Shown piece after piece: positions 36,933 to 46,010 of a DNA stretch of 64,000 nucleotides. The notes under the pieces are model-generated. The model saw only the letters and a list, made by a program, of their open reading frames with translations, was not told where the DNA came from and searched no databases. This DNA is from Flavobacterium flevense (GTDB lineage: Bacteria; Bacteroidota; Bacteroidia; Flavobacteriales; Flavobacteriaceae). The translations under genes were made by a program, and so were the position numbers. The stretch is taken from contig NZ_FRCC01000007.1 of assembly GCF_900142775.1 (NCBI RefSeq), forward strand, positions 62,001 to 126,000, given 5' to 3'. How positions within the stretch are numbered: the first letter of the stretch is position 1; each line of letters opens with the position of its first letter.

Positions 36933-39680
36933 TTAACGATTATTGAAATTTCGTTTTTCCCATTTAATATCGCTCAATATACCTGATTTAATTCCGATAA
37001 AGAAATTCCAGTTGGCATTATTCCCAAAAGGCATCCAGTTTAAACTCATTCTCCAACTCGATAAATCACGCTCAAATCGCAATTGTGTATAAGTTACTCC
37101 TTTTTGAACAAAATCATATCCGGTAGAAACTCCTACTTTCCATTTTGGAGTCAAATCCGTATTGGCAGATATCATTACAGAGTTACCGGTAATTTTATTT
37201 TCTCTGTTGTTATTTCCGTATGTAAAGGAATAAGCAAAGGTCATATCCCATGGAATCTTAGACCTGAAAAACTCCGAAATGGTATCTTCGCCTTCTTCTT
37301 CGCTGCCGTCAAACATACTTTTCCGGTTGTCAGTTAAGTCAGTTGCTGTTCCAAACAGATCATCTTCACGACCACCGTTTCGGGTAGTCTGATCCGTATT
37401 TTTATCTTTTTTATCATCATCACCATCCTTACTGGATAAAGCGTAGTTTAAAGTAATATTAGCACTCGTCATTCTAAATAAACTTCCACCGTTTTCAATG
37501 TTGAAGGTGTTGATTCGTTGCCCTGAATTATCAATGGCATACGGGTCTAAAGTGGCAGCAAAATTGGCATTTAATTTGTTTTCGAAAAATTGTGCTCCCG
37601 TACTTACCCTTACCGGTGACCATGCTAATGCGGTAACACCATCAGCATCTAAATTATAACTGGTAGAAAGGTTTAAGTTGTTGAGCAACATCACTTTTTT
37701 AGGTTCTGTTTTGGTAGAATCTTTATCAGTTACCTTAGCTTCAAAGGTATTACTGATGCTTATTCCCATCGTGTTGGAATTTGTTAATCCCGGAGCTCCA
37801 AAAATACCACCTTCAAATCGGGTGTATTTATTGTCCATATTTCCGCTGGCATCAGAGGCATAAGTATCGTAATATTTTTCAAAACTAGGAGTATAAGCAT
37901 ACGATACAGAAGGTCTCATAACGTGTCTGATAGCCTGAATTTTTTTGTTTTCACCAAAGTTAAAAGTACCATAAATTGTGGTTCCTAAACTGGCGGAGAA
38001 ATTATAAGTTCGATAAGCATCAAAACCATTTACGGTTGTATTTACTACGGCACTTTGATTTTCATCATAAGCTTTACGAATGGTTTTAGTGTACCAAATT
38101 TCTTCATAGTTTACCGATGTTGAAGCACTGAAGTATTTAAATATTTTAAAGTTAGTACTCAGCGGAATACTGTGCTGAAACCCTATTTGGGCATCTCTGA
38201 ACATTTCAGGCTTGAAAAACAGCGAATCAGTTGTGGTAATGTAATTTCGACCGTTTAAGTTATATTGTAAATTGATGTTTTTAAAGAAACCTTTTTTTAC
38301 TCCGTCTTTTCCAACAAAAGGATACATCCTGTCCAGACTGAATTGCAGTGTAGGCAACGTCATGTTGATGGATTCTGTCTGGGTATTTTGAGAATGTGTA
38401 GCTGATAATGATAATCGTGCCTGAGGAATAATATTGAATGTTTTTGAGTAAGAAACAGAAGAACTCAGCGTGTTGTTTAATGAGGATCCAATGTTAGACT
38501 GATTGATGGATTGCCGGAAATATTTACTGCTTCCTAAGTTTACAGAAGCAGAAAAACTCGAATTTGGATTGGCTTTAGTATCTCTCGAGTGTGACCATTG
38601 AATATTGTAAATATTTTGCTTAGAATAATCCGGATATCCTCTCTCACTGTTAATCAGGTTCTCAAAACGTACATTTACGTTCCCTCTGAATTTATACCTT
38701 TTGGCATAAGAGGATTCAAAACGCATACCATAACTACCATTTGTATAATAATCCCCCAGTACCGTTAAATCATAATGATCACTTAAAGCAAAATAATATC
38801 CTCCGTTTTGCAAAGAGAATCCTCGGGTATTAGAGTCATTATAACTGGGTAGTATTAAACCGGAAACACTGGTTTCCTTGTTCATTGGAAAAAAAGCAAA
38901 AGGCAATGCAATAGGAGTGGGGACATCGGCAATAACAAGGTTTGTTAATCCTGTGATTACTTTTTTTCCGGGTATGAATTTTACTTTTGAAGTTCTAAAA
39001 TAATATTCCGGATTTTCTTTATTGGTCGAGGTGGTAAAGCGGGCACCTTTTAAAAAGTAAACGGAATCATTCTCTTTTTTGGTAATGGCAGCCTTGACGT
39101 TAAATTCTCCCTGATCTGTTTTTGAATTCCAAATTAAAGCTTTTTTAGTTTTAAAATTAAAACGAATCGAATCAGGTTCTATAACATTTGTACCCTGTTT
39201 AAAATTAGGGTATTGTGTGTATTTGCCTGCTGAATCTTTAATCCTGCCTGCATAAACCTCATTTTTTTCATAATCCATTATAATTATACCCGACTTTAAT
39301 TCAACATCCTGATAATAAAGTTCGGCTTCATCATATAAAGTTGTGAGTTTTTGTTTGTTATCTAATTTGGTGTATCCTAGAGCTTTGTATTTTACTTTTC
39401 CGTCAAGGAAAGCTTTTTTGGGTTTTATGCTGTCTTTTTTAATACTGTCATTTTCTTTTTTTATAGTGTCAGTACTAACTATGCTGCTGTCTTTAATGGT
39501 ATCTGTAACTTTGTTTTGTTGCTTGACAACAATGCCTTTTGTTTTTTTAATATCTTGTGAATATATGCTGGATGCCCCAAATGTGAGGAAAATTGATAAT
39601 AAAACGATATGAAATAAGTTTGTATGCAAAGGTATAAATGCTATTTTTGTAAAATTATGGCTTGTTTTTTGAGTTGTCAA
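36933..39680 (-). CDS. lptD: LPS assembly outer-membrane protein LptD
   Basis: A 915-residue LptD of the Bacteroidota type, which inserts lipopolysaccharide into the outer leaflet with LptE. After the export signal (LFHIVLLSIFLTFGASSIYSQ) comes a Thr/Ser/Lys-rich linker. An OstA/LptA-like N-terminal jellyroll follows (about 85-220: LTTLYDEAELYYQDVELKSG, RFNFKTKKALIWNSKTDQGE), then the large barrel, with FPMNKETSVSGLILPSYNDS near 265. Translation might instead begin at a TTG at 39629 giving a direct signal peptide; the 39680 ATG is given as the longer option. It is divergent from the amidase gene at 39762, so the two share a short promoter region. Confidence 0.88.
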   Translation of the reverse strand: MTTQKTSHNFTKIAFIPLHTNLFHIVLLSIFLTFGASSIYSQDIKKTKGIVVKQQNKVTDTIKDSSIVSTDTIKKENDSIKKDSIKPKKAFLDGKVKYKALGYTKLDNKQKLTTLYDEAELYYQDVELKSGIIIMDYEKNEVYAGRIKDSAGKYTQYPNFKQGTNVIEPDSIRFNFKTKKALIWNSKTDQGEFNVKAAITKKENDSVYFLKGARFTTSTNKENPEYYFRTSKVKFIPGKKVITGLTNLVIADVPTPIALPFAFFPMNKETSVSGLILPSYNDSNTRGFSLQNGGYYFALSDHYDLTVLGDYYTNGSYGMRFESSYAKRYKFRGNVNVRFENLINSERGYPDYSKQNIYNIQWSHSRDTKANPNSSFSASVNLGSSKYFRQSINQSNIGSSLNNTLSSSVSYSKTFNIIPQARLSLSATHSQNTQTESINMTLPTLQFSLDRMYPFVGKDGVKKGFFKNINLQYNLNGRNYITTTDSLFFKPEMFRDAQIGFQHSIPLSTNFKIFKYFSASTSVNYEEIWYTKTIRKAYDENQSAVVNTTVNGFDAYRTYNFSASLGTTIYGTFNFGENKKIQAIRHVMRPSVSYAYTPSFEKYYDTYASDASGNMDNKYTRFEGGIFGAPGLTNSNTMGISISNTFEAKVTDKDSTKTEPKKVMLLNNLNLSTSYNLDADGVTALAWSPVRVSTGAQFFENKLNANFAATLDPYAIDNSGQRINTFNIENGGSLFRMTSANITLNYALSSKDGDDDKKDKNTDQTTRNGGREDDLFGTATDLTDNRKSMFDGSEEEGEDTISEFFRSKIPWDMTFAYSFTYGNNNRENKITGNSVMISANTDLTPKWKVGVSTGYDFVQKGVTYTQLRFERDLSSWRMSLNWMPFGNNANWNFFIGIKSGILSDIKWEKRNFNNR

Positions 39681-39761
39681 ACTTACAGATTATTTTTCGT
39701 CAAAAATAGTCAAATACAAAATTTATAAGCATAGTGTTTTTAATTAAATTAACTTTTAAAA

Positions 39762-40814
39762 ATGAAATTTAATAGCAGGAACTTTTTTTTTATAACAATT
39801 TTGATGTTGTTGGGATTCAGTTCCGTATTTTCTCAGAATAATAAAGTTTTTACAATCATTTTAGATGCAGGACATGGGGGAAAAGATCCCGGGAATTCCT
39901 ATCATGGTTTTGTAGAAAAAAAAATAGCACTTAAAACCGTTTTAAAGATTGGTGATTTTCTGGAAAATGAAAAGGGCATGAAAGTGATCTATACCCGAAC
40001 TTCTGATGTATTTGTTGAACTGGCTGACCGACCTAAGGTGGCAAATAATGCAAAAGCTAATTTATTTGTATCCGTACATTGTAATTCAGTTAAAAATGAA
40101 GGACCACATGGTACAGAAACTTTTGTGATGGGATTGTCCAGATATGATATGAATCTGGAAGTGGCTAAAAGCGAAAATTCGGTTATTTTACTGGAGAAAG
40201 ATTATAAAACTAAATACCAGGGCTTTGATCCTAAAAAACCCGAAACATTGATAGGATTGACAATGGTTCAGGAGGAGAATTTAAATAACAGTATTAGACT
40301 AGCTTCCGGAATCCAGAATAATTTTACCAAAAAATTAAAGAGAAGTTCCAGAGGAGTAAAACAACAACCTTTGTGGGTTTTAGATGCAGCCTATATGCCC
40401 AGTGTTTTAATTGAATTGGGTTTTTTATCTAATAAAACAGAGGGAGCGTTTTTAAATTCGGATGAAGGGCAAACCAAGATGGCAAAACAAATTGCAGATG
40501 CCATTTTGAATTACAAACGTCAGTATTACGGAACAACTGAATCAGCTGCTGAAGCCCACGATGAAGTTGCAGATAAAACGAACAACGATTCCGCTGCCAA
40601 TTTATATAAAATACAGCTTTTAGCAAGTACGAGAAAAATAAAATTGGAACCAGACAATTTTAAAGGATTAAAAAATGTATCTTATGAGTTTTCGAATAAA
40701 CTTTATAAATATATGTTTGGAGCCACTTCTGATTTTGCAGAAGCTAAAAAAAAGCAATTAGAAGCACGAAATGCCGGATATTTAAAAGCATTTATAGTCA
40801 GAGTAAAAAAATAG
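39762..40814 (+). CDS. N-acetylmuramoyl-L-alanine amidase, copy 1
   Basis: A 350-residue exported zinc amidase that cuts the bond between MurNAc and the stem peptide in peptidoglycan, used in cell separation. A signal peptide is at about 1-24. The amidase_3 domain (about 28-245) has zinc ligand His in LDAGHGGKDPG (about 35-45), the second ligand Glu near YHGFVEKKIALK, SVHCNSVKNEG (about 109-119) and the catalytic Glu in SVLIELGFLSNKTEG. The last 80 residues (YKIQLLASTRKIKLEPDNFK, FAEAKKKQLEARNAGY) look like a divergent SPOR-type wall-binding domain. A second, clearly related amidase gene follows 36 bp downstream. Confidence 0.93.
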   Translation: MKFNSRNFFFITILMLLGFSSVFSQNNKVFTIILDAGHGGKDPGNSYHGFVEKKIALKTVLKIGDFLENEKGMKVIYTRTSDVFVELADRPKVANNAKANLFVSVHCNSVKNEGPHGTETFVMGLSRYDMNLEVAKSENSVILLEKDYKTKYQGFDPKKPETLIGLTMVQEENLNNSIRLASGIQNNFTKKLKRSSRGVKQQPLWVLDAAYMPSVLIELGFLSNKTEGAFLNSDEGQTKMAKQIADAILNYKRQYYGTTESAAEAHDEVADKTNNDSAANLYKIQLLASTRKIKLEPDNFKGLKNVSYEFSNKLYKYMFGATSDFAEAKKKQLEARNAGYLKAFIVRVKK

Positions 40815-40850
40815 TTGATAGATTTAATAGATAAAAAAAAATAAAAGATT

Positions 40851-41981
40851 TTGGAATTAATAGTTAAAATTAAAAAAGTTACCGCAGTAGTATTATTAAT
40901 CTTAGTTTGTAATTCTGTTTATAGTCAGTCAGATGTTTTTAAAGTTACACTGGATGCGGGGCATGGGGATCATGATTTTGGCGCTTCGTATAATGGTCAT
41001 GTGGAAAAAAATATCAACTTAGCAATAGTACTTAAAGTAGGAAAGATACTGGAAAAATATCCTAAGATTGATGTTATTTATACCCGAAAAACAGATGTTT
41101 TTATAGGATTAGAGGAGAGAGCTAATATTGCTAACAGAGCTAATGCGAATATTTTTGTTTCCATTCACTGTAATGCCAATAGAAATACATCAGCTGACGG
41201 AACCGAAACCTATGTTATGGGTATGAGTAAAATTGCTTCCAACTTAGAAGCTGCTAAAAAGGAGAACTCGGTAATTACTCTGGAGAAAGATTATCACAGA
41301 AAATACGAAGGTTTTGATCCTAATTCTCCCGAAACGATGATTGGTTTTACGTTAATGCAGGAGGAATATTTAGATAACAGTATTTCTTTAGCCAGTAAAG
41401 TGCAAAATGGTTTTGCAGCTTTAGGCAAAAAAGTAAGAGGAGGAGGTGTGAAACAAGCTCCTTTTATGGTACTGCACAAGGCTTATATGCCTAGAATTCT
41501 GATTGAAACAGGATTTGTTTCTAATTATGTTGAAGGAAATATTTTAGACTCAGAAGAGGGACAAAATGATATTGCAAGAGCTATTGCAGATGCGATTATC
41601 AGCTATAAAAATGAATATTTTGGAGCAGGAGAGACAGAAGTGACTGTAAAACCCGCACAAAAAATGGCTGAAACAGCAGTTCCTGAACCGGTAGTTCCTA
41701 AAAAAGAAACCGTAGTTGAGGCAAAGAAAGATGTTGTTTTTAAAGTACAATTAGCTCTTTCGAGCAAAAAATTAGCATTAGTTCCTAAAAATTTCAAAGG
41801 CTTAAAAGATTTGTCTATGGAGCCTATTGGTAGAAATTACAAATATTTTTATGGTCAAACGAGTGATTATGAGGCTTCAAGAGAACTTCTGTCAGAGGCA
41901 AAAGCTAAGGGATATACTTCAGCATTTTTAGTTGCCTACAGGGACGGAGTTAAAATAGATATTCAGGAAGCAATTAAATAA
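40851..41981 (+). CDS. N-acetylmuramoyl-L-alanine amidase, copy 2
   Basis: A 376-residue paralogue of the preceding amidase with the same layout. It has a signal peptide (about 1-25, KVTAVVLLILVCNSVYSQ) and an amidase_3 domain with LDAGHGDHDFG (zinc His), GHVEKNINLA, SIHCNANRNTSADG and ILIETGFVSNYVEG. A Pro/Glu/Lys/Val linker follows (about 255-295, TVKPAQKMAETAVPEPVVPK), then the same SPOR-like end (FKVQLALSSKKLALVPKNFK, ASRELLSEAKAKGY). It starts with TTG, since no ATG or GTG precedes the signal in frame. Tandem duplication with later divergence is likely. Both act in the periplasm. Confidence 0.92.
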   Translation: MELIVKIKKVTAVVLLILVCNSVYSQSDVFKVTLDAGHGDHDFGASYNGHVEKNINLAIVLKVGKILEKYPKIDVIYTRKTDVFIGLEERANIANRANANIFVSIHCNANRNTSADGTETYVMGMSKIASNLEAAKKENSVITLEKDYHRKYEGFDPNSPETMIGFTLMQEEYLDNSISLASKVQNGFAALGKKVRGGGVKQAPFMVLHKAYMPRILIETGFVSNYVEGNILDSEEGQNDIARAIADAIISYKNEYFGAGETEVTVKPAQKMAETAVPEPVVPKKETVVEAKKDVVFKVQLALSSKKLALVPKNFKGLKDLSMEPIGRNYKYFYGQTSDYEASRELLSEAKAKGYTSAFLVAYRDGVKIDIQEAIK

Positions 41982-42028
41982 CGTCAAGTTTTAATATTTA
42001 TATTAAATTTGCATTAAATACTTATATT

Positions 42029-42985
42029 TTGAAACTAACAAGAGAAATTAAAACAGCAATTTTAGTAATTGCATCTATATTATTATTTATTTGGGGATAT
42101 AGTTTTTTAAAAGGGAGAGATCTTTTTAATACATATACTAAATTGTATGTACAATATGATAGTGTAGAGGGCTTAGCTCCATCAGCGGCAGTTACTTTAA
42201 ACGGTTTGGTTATTGGTAAAGTAGAGCAAATTTCAATAAATCCTAACGATGGAAAACTATTAGTTGAACTGCAAATTAAAACTGATTTTCCTATTTCAAA
42301 GTCCAGTCGTGCTGTTATCTATGAGCCGGGATTTATTGGGGGAAAACAAATTTTAATTGAGCCTAACTTGGCAGACAAAACGGTTGTTGAGCAAGGAGAT
42401 CAGCTGGCAGGAAATGTTAAGCTGGGAATGACGGAATCCTTAAGTAAAAAATTAGTTCCGCTTCAGGATAAATTAGAGAAAGTATTAACGAATATCGATA
42501 CTTTGGTTACCGGAATTAATACGGTTTTAGATCAGCAAACTCAAAAAGATTTAAAGAAAACCATAGCTGAATTAAGTAAAACTATGGAGCAATTCCATCA
42601 GGCTTCGGCGGGAATGAATTCTTTAATTACTGATAACAAAGCGCAAATCAACGGAGCTGTTTCTAATTTTAATAAGATGTCGGGCAATTTTTCTAAAATA
42701 TCCGATTCTTTGAATAAAGCCGATTTAGGAAAAACAGTCAAAAGCCTGAATGCTACCTTAGCAAAAGTGAACGGAATTATGACTGATTTAGAATCAGGAA
42801 ACGGAAGTATGGGCAAATTGTTAAAAGACGATGCTTTTTATGATAACCTGACAAAAACAACTAAAGAGTTAGAATTATTGTTACAGGATGTGCGACTTTC
42901 ACCTACAAGATACATTAATGTTTCTCTTTTTGGAAAGAAAAATAAGCCTTACAAAGCACCTGTTGATAGTACCTCTACTAAATAA
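42029..42985 (+). CDS. MCE/MlaD family lipid-transport protein
   Basis: A 318-residue MlaD-like protein starting with TTG. One N-terminal membrane anchor is at about 8-27 (IKTAILVIASILLFIWGYSF). An MCE domain follows at about 36-115 (TKLYVQYDSVEGLAPSAAVT, VNGLVIGKV-type LNGLVIGKVEQISI, and PGFIGGKQILIEPN). A long helical region comes last (about 145-290, many heptad-like Leu/Ile) that probably forms a periplasmic tube with other subunits. Such proteins shuttle phospholipids between inner and outer membranes. The MlaE permease and MlaF ATPase are not next to it. A TAAATTTG box at 42004-42011 may be its promoter element. It is followed by two iron-sulfur genes. Confidence 0.9.
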   Translation: MKLTREIKTAILVIASILLFIWGYSFLKGRDLFNTYTKLYVQYDSVEGLAPSAAVTLNGLVIGKVEQISINPNDGKLLVELQIKTDFPISKSSRAVIYEPGFIGGKQILIEPNLADKTVVEQGDQLAGNVKLGMTESLSKKLVPLQDKLEKVLTNIDTLVTGINTVLDQQTQKDLKKTIAELSKTMEQFHQASAGMNSLITDNKAQINGAVSNFNKMSGNFSKISDSLNKADLGKTVKSLNATLAKVNGIMTDLESGNGSMGKLLKDDAFYDNLTKTTKELELLLQDVRLSPTRYINVSLFGKKNKPYKAPVDSTSTK

Positions 42986-42994
42986 TAACAATAT

Positions 42995-44332
42995 ATGAGT
43001 TATTTAGACAATATATTATTTGCAATAATTTTAATTATCGCCTTTGGCTATTTTATTTCTAATATCAAAAAAATTTACCGAAATGTAAATTTAGGAATTG
43101 ATGTTGACCGAAAAGATAATTCAAAACTAAGATGGAGAAACATGGCTATGATTGCCTTAGGGCAGTCCAAAATGGTTAAAAGACCCATTGCCGGTGTGCT
43201 TCATATCATCGTTTATGCAGGTTTTGTAATTATTAATATTGAATTACTCGAAATCATTATTGATGGTTTATTTGGTACACATAGAATTTTTGCTCCTTTT
43301 TTAGGTGGTTTCTATGATGTATTAATAGCATCTTTCGAAATATTAGCTTTACTGGTTATTGTTGCAGTAACGGTATTTTGGATCAGAAGAAATGTAATCA
43401 AATTAAAACGTTTTATAAATCCTGATTTGAACGGATTTCCTAAAAATGATGCTAATTACATTTTGTATTTTGAAACAATATTAATGTTCTTGTTTCTTTT
43501 TATGAATGCTTCTGATTTGCATTTACAAAATGTTTCCGGAGGTTATTCTCATTTTGTTAAAGCGGGTTCTTTTCCAGTAAGTCAATTTTTAGCTCCTTTG
43601 TTTAACGGTGTAAACAGTGATTTAGTAGCTTTATTTTATGAGTTATTCTGGTGGTTGCATATTGTTGGGATTTTAATATTTATGAATTACTTATATTATT
43701 CGAAACACCTTCATATTCTGTTAGCGTTCCCTAATACTTATTTTGCTGATTTAAAACCTTTAGGAAAATTTGATAATCTGGAAGCAGTTACTAAAGAAGT
43801 GAAAATGATGATGGATCCTAATGCAGATCCGTTTGCTGCTCCTGCTGCTGACGCTAATGAAGTTCCTGCCAAATTTGGAGCCAGTGATATTCAGGATTTA
43901 AACTGGGTACAATTGCTGAATGCCTATACTTGTACCGAATGTGGAAGATGTACTTCTGCCTGTCCGGCAAATATAACCGGTAAAAAGTTATCGCCTCGCA
44001 AAATTATGATGGACACTCGCGACAGGATGGAAGAAGTGGGTAAGAATATAGATGCTAATAAAGGTGTTTTTGTTCCGGATAATAAAACATTACTAAACGA
44101 TTATATTACTCCCGAAGAACTTTGGGCCTGTACTTCCTGTAACGCTTGCGTCGAGGAATGTCCTGTAAGCATTAGTCCGCTGTCTATCATTATGGATATG
44201 CGTCGCTATTTAGTTATGGAACAAAGTGCTGCACCAGGAACTTTAAATGCTATGATGACTAATGTAGAGAATAATGGAGCACCGTGGCCATACAATCAGC
44301 AAGACAGGTTGAATTGGAAAAACGAAATATAG
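42995..44332 (+). CDS. Membrane (Fe-S)-binding protein, HdrC-like
   Basis: A 445-residue protein with an N-terminal membrane part and a soluble ferredoxin-like part. Hydrophobic segments include about 5-22 (LFAIILIIAFGYFISN), 66-92, 104-128, 155-175 and 216-240. Two 4Fe-4S motifs follow, C313xxC316xxC319xxxC323 (CTECGRCTSAC) and C379xxC382xxC385xxxC389 (CTSCNACVEEC). This is the design of membrane electron-transfer subunits that hand electrons to an HdrB/LldE-type CCG protein, encoded 71 bp downstream. A role in an oxidoreductase respiratory module is likely, but electron donor and acceptor are not known. Confidence 0.85.
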   Translation: MSYLDNILFAIILIIAFGYFISNIKKIYRNVNLGIDVDRKDNSKLRWRNMAMIALGQSKMVKRPIAGVLHIIVYAGFVIINIELLEIIIDGLFGTHRIFAPFLGGFYDVLIASFEILALLVIVAVTVFWIRRNVIKLKRFINPDLNGFPKNDANYILYFETILMFLFLFMNASDLHLQNVSGGYSHFVKAGSFPVSQFLAPLFNGVNSDLVALFYELFWWLHIVGILIFMNYLYYSKHLHILLAFPNTYFADLKPLGKFDNLEAVTKEVKMMMDPNADPFAAPAADANEVPAKFGASDIQDLNWVQLLNAYTCTECGRCTSACPANITGKKLSPRKIMMDTRDRMEEVGKNIDANKGVFVPDNKTLLNDYITPEELWACTSCNACVEECPVSISPLSIIMDMRRYLVMEQSAAPGTLNAMMTNVENNGAPWPYNQQDRLNWKNEI

Positions 44333-44403
44333 TTGAACCGTTTATTCGATAATGTATTTTAACCGATTAAACAATTAACAAATCAACGATTAAACAGAAA
44401 GAA

Positions 44404-45195
44404 ATGTCAGAAAATTTGATAGTACCTACAATGGCAGAAATGTTGGCTCAAGGAAAACAACCTGAAGTTTTGTTTTGGGTAGGTTGTGCAGGAAGTTTTG
44501 ACGATAGAGCCAAAAAAATTACCAAAGCATTTGTACGTATATTAAATAGTGCTAATGTTTCGTTTGCAGTCTTGGGTACCGAAGAAAGTTGTACCGGAGA
44601 TCCGGCAAAAAGAGCAGGAAATGAGTTTTTGTTTCAAATGCAGGCCATGATGAATATTGAGGTTTTGAATGCTTATGAAGCTAAAAAAATTGTTACTGCC
44701 TGTCCGCATTGTTTTAATACTTTAAAAAACGAGTATCCTGAGTTAGGTGGTAAATATGAAGTAATTCATCATACTGAATTTTTAAAATCTTTATTGGATG
44801 ATGGCAGATTAGCTATTGAAGGAGGTCAATTTAAAGGTAAAAAAATCACTTTTCATGATCCTTGTTATTTAGGCAGAGCCAATAAAATATATGAAGCACC
44901 GCGTGATTTAATAGAGAAATTAGATGTAGCATTAGTAGAAATGAAGCGTTCTAAAGCTAATGGATTGTGTTGTGGAGCAGGAGGAGCCCAGATGTTTAAA
45001 GATGCCGAGAAAGGAAATAAAGAGGTTAATGTAGAGAGAACCGAAGATGCCCTTGAAACAACTCCCGATATTATTGCTACCGGATGTCCGTTTTGTAACA
45101 CCATGATGACCGACGGAATAAAGAATAAAGAAAAAGAAGGTGAAGTAAAGGTGATGGATATTGCCGAACTGATCGCTAATGCACAGGATTTGTAA
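44404..45195 (+). CDS. (Fe-S)-binding CCG-domain protein, HdrB-like
   Basis: A 263-residue soluble protein with the cysteine-rich CCG domains of heterodisulfide reductase subunit B and LldE/GlpC-like proteins. Cys-containing phrases are FWVGCAGSFDDR (about 20-31), ESCTGDPAKRAG, TACPHCFNTLKNEYP (about 99-113), FHDPCYLGRANK, NGLCCGAGGAQMFK (about 185-198) and ATGCPFCNTMMTDG. These ligate unusual iron-sulfur clusters used in disulfide or quinone chemistry. It follows the membrane iron-sulfur gene on the same strand and should form a complex with it. The substrate is unknown. Confidence 0.88.
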   Translation: MSENLIVPTMAEMLAQGKQPEVLFWVGCAGSFDDRAKKITKAFVRILNSANVSFAVLGTEESCTGDPAKRAGNEFLFQMQAMMNIEVLNAYEAKKIVTACPHCFNTLKNEYPELGGKYEVIHHTEFLKSLLDDGRLAIEGGQFKGKKITFHDPCYLGRANKIYEAPRDLIEKLDVALVEMKRSKANGLCCGAGGAQMFKDAEKGNKEVNVERTEDALETTPDIIATGCPFCNTMMTDGIKNKEKEGEVKVMDIAELIANAQDL

Positions 45196-45252
45196 ACGGA
45201 GTTTCTGATTTACTAAAAATCTAAAATCAACAATTTAAAATCTAAAATCAAA

Positions 45253-45735
45253 ATGTACGTACCATTTGAAAATTTACCGGAAGAATCCAGAATCTGGATT
45301 TATCAATCAAACAGAAAATTTTCGGATGCCGAATTTTCTGAAATCGAAAAAGATTTACAACAGTTTCTGGAAGGCTGGGCCGCACACGGTACCAGTTTAG
45401 AAGCTTCTTATCAGTTAAAATACAATCGTTTTATAATTATTGCCGTCAATCAGGAAGTTCAGGCTGCTACAGGTTGTTCTATTGATGCTTCGGTAGTTTT
45501 TATCCAAAGCTTAGAGCAAAAGTACGGCGTTGATTTATTGGATAAAATGAATGTAACTTTTAAATTAGGAGAACACATTGCTCATAAACCATTGATTGAT
45601 TTCAAAAAAATGGTAAAAGATAAAGCGGTAACTGAAAACACCATTGTTTTTAATAATCTGATAAACAATATTCAGGAATACAACGAATCCTGGGAAGTCC
45701 CTGCAGCTGACAGCTGGCACAGCAGATTTTTTTAA
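45253..45735 (+). CDS. Conserved Bacteroidota protein of unknown function
   Basis: A 160-residue cytoplasmic protein. Relatives in flavobacteria are often labelled ABC transporter ATPase, but none of the needed elements is present: no Walker A, no LSGGQ signature and no Walker B. Visible features are an acidic N-terminus (MYVPFENLPEESRIWIYQSN), an internal VNQEVQAATGCSIDASVVFI (about 73-92) and a Trp-rich tail (ESWEVPAADSWHSRFF). It follows the HdrB-like gene and may be co-transcribed; a terminator-like hairpin follows at 45742-45769. The family is conserved, but its function is not known to me. Confidence 0.8.
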   Translation: MYVPFENLPEESRIWIYQSNRKFSDAEFSEIEKDLQQFLEGWAAHGTSLEASYQLKYNRFIIIAVNQEVQAATGCSIDASVVFIQSLEQKYGVDLLDKMNVTFKLGEHIAHKPLIDFKKMVKDKAVTENTIVFNNLINNIQEYNESWEVPAADSWHSRFF

Positions 45736-45741
45736 TAAAAC

Positions 45742-45775
45742 AAAAGGAGGAAATTTTTTTTCTCCTTTTTTTATG
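45742..45775 (+). terminator. Terminator after the iron-sulfur cluster of genes
   Basis: AAAAGGAG (45742-45749) pairs with CTCCTTTT (45762-45769), followed by more T. It lies right after the stop codon of the 160-residue protein. Confidence 0.65.
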
Positions 45776-45843
45776 CCTCATTTTCTTTGATCGTTTAACT
45801 CTTGTTTGGGGTATAATAAATTGATTTTCCTGTTTTTGCTTTT

Positions 45844-45911
45844 CTGTCGAAAGGATTTCTCGAAGTGCGTGCTGATTTCTATACGATTGTCTTCGACAGG
45901 CTCAGACTGAC
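45844..45911. repeat. Dispersed-repeat fragment with inverted ends
   Basis: CTGTCGAA (45844-45851) is the exact reverse complement of TTCGACAG (45892-45899). The second arm continues as GTCTTCGACAGGCTCAGACTGAC (45889-45911 overall), a phrase I know as widely dispersed in Bacteroidota genomes. It lies in the gap upstream of bshA. Confidence 0.5.
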
Positions 45912-46010
45912 AATTTCATTAACCAATTACCTATAGAAGCTCTTACTTTTAACTTAATTTAACTCTTTTTTATTCCTTTTTGAGTATTTTCGTAGTACTA
46001 AATTTTATAC

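Noticed and set aside
45253..45735. ABC transporter ATPase
   Set aside because: No Walker A, signature or Walker B motif can be found in the 160 residues.
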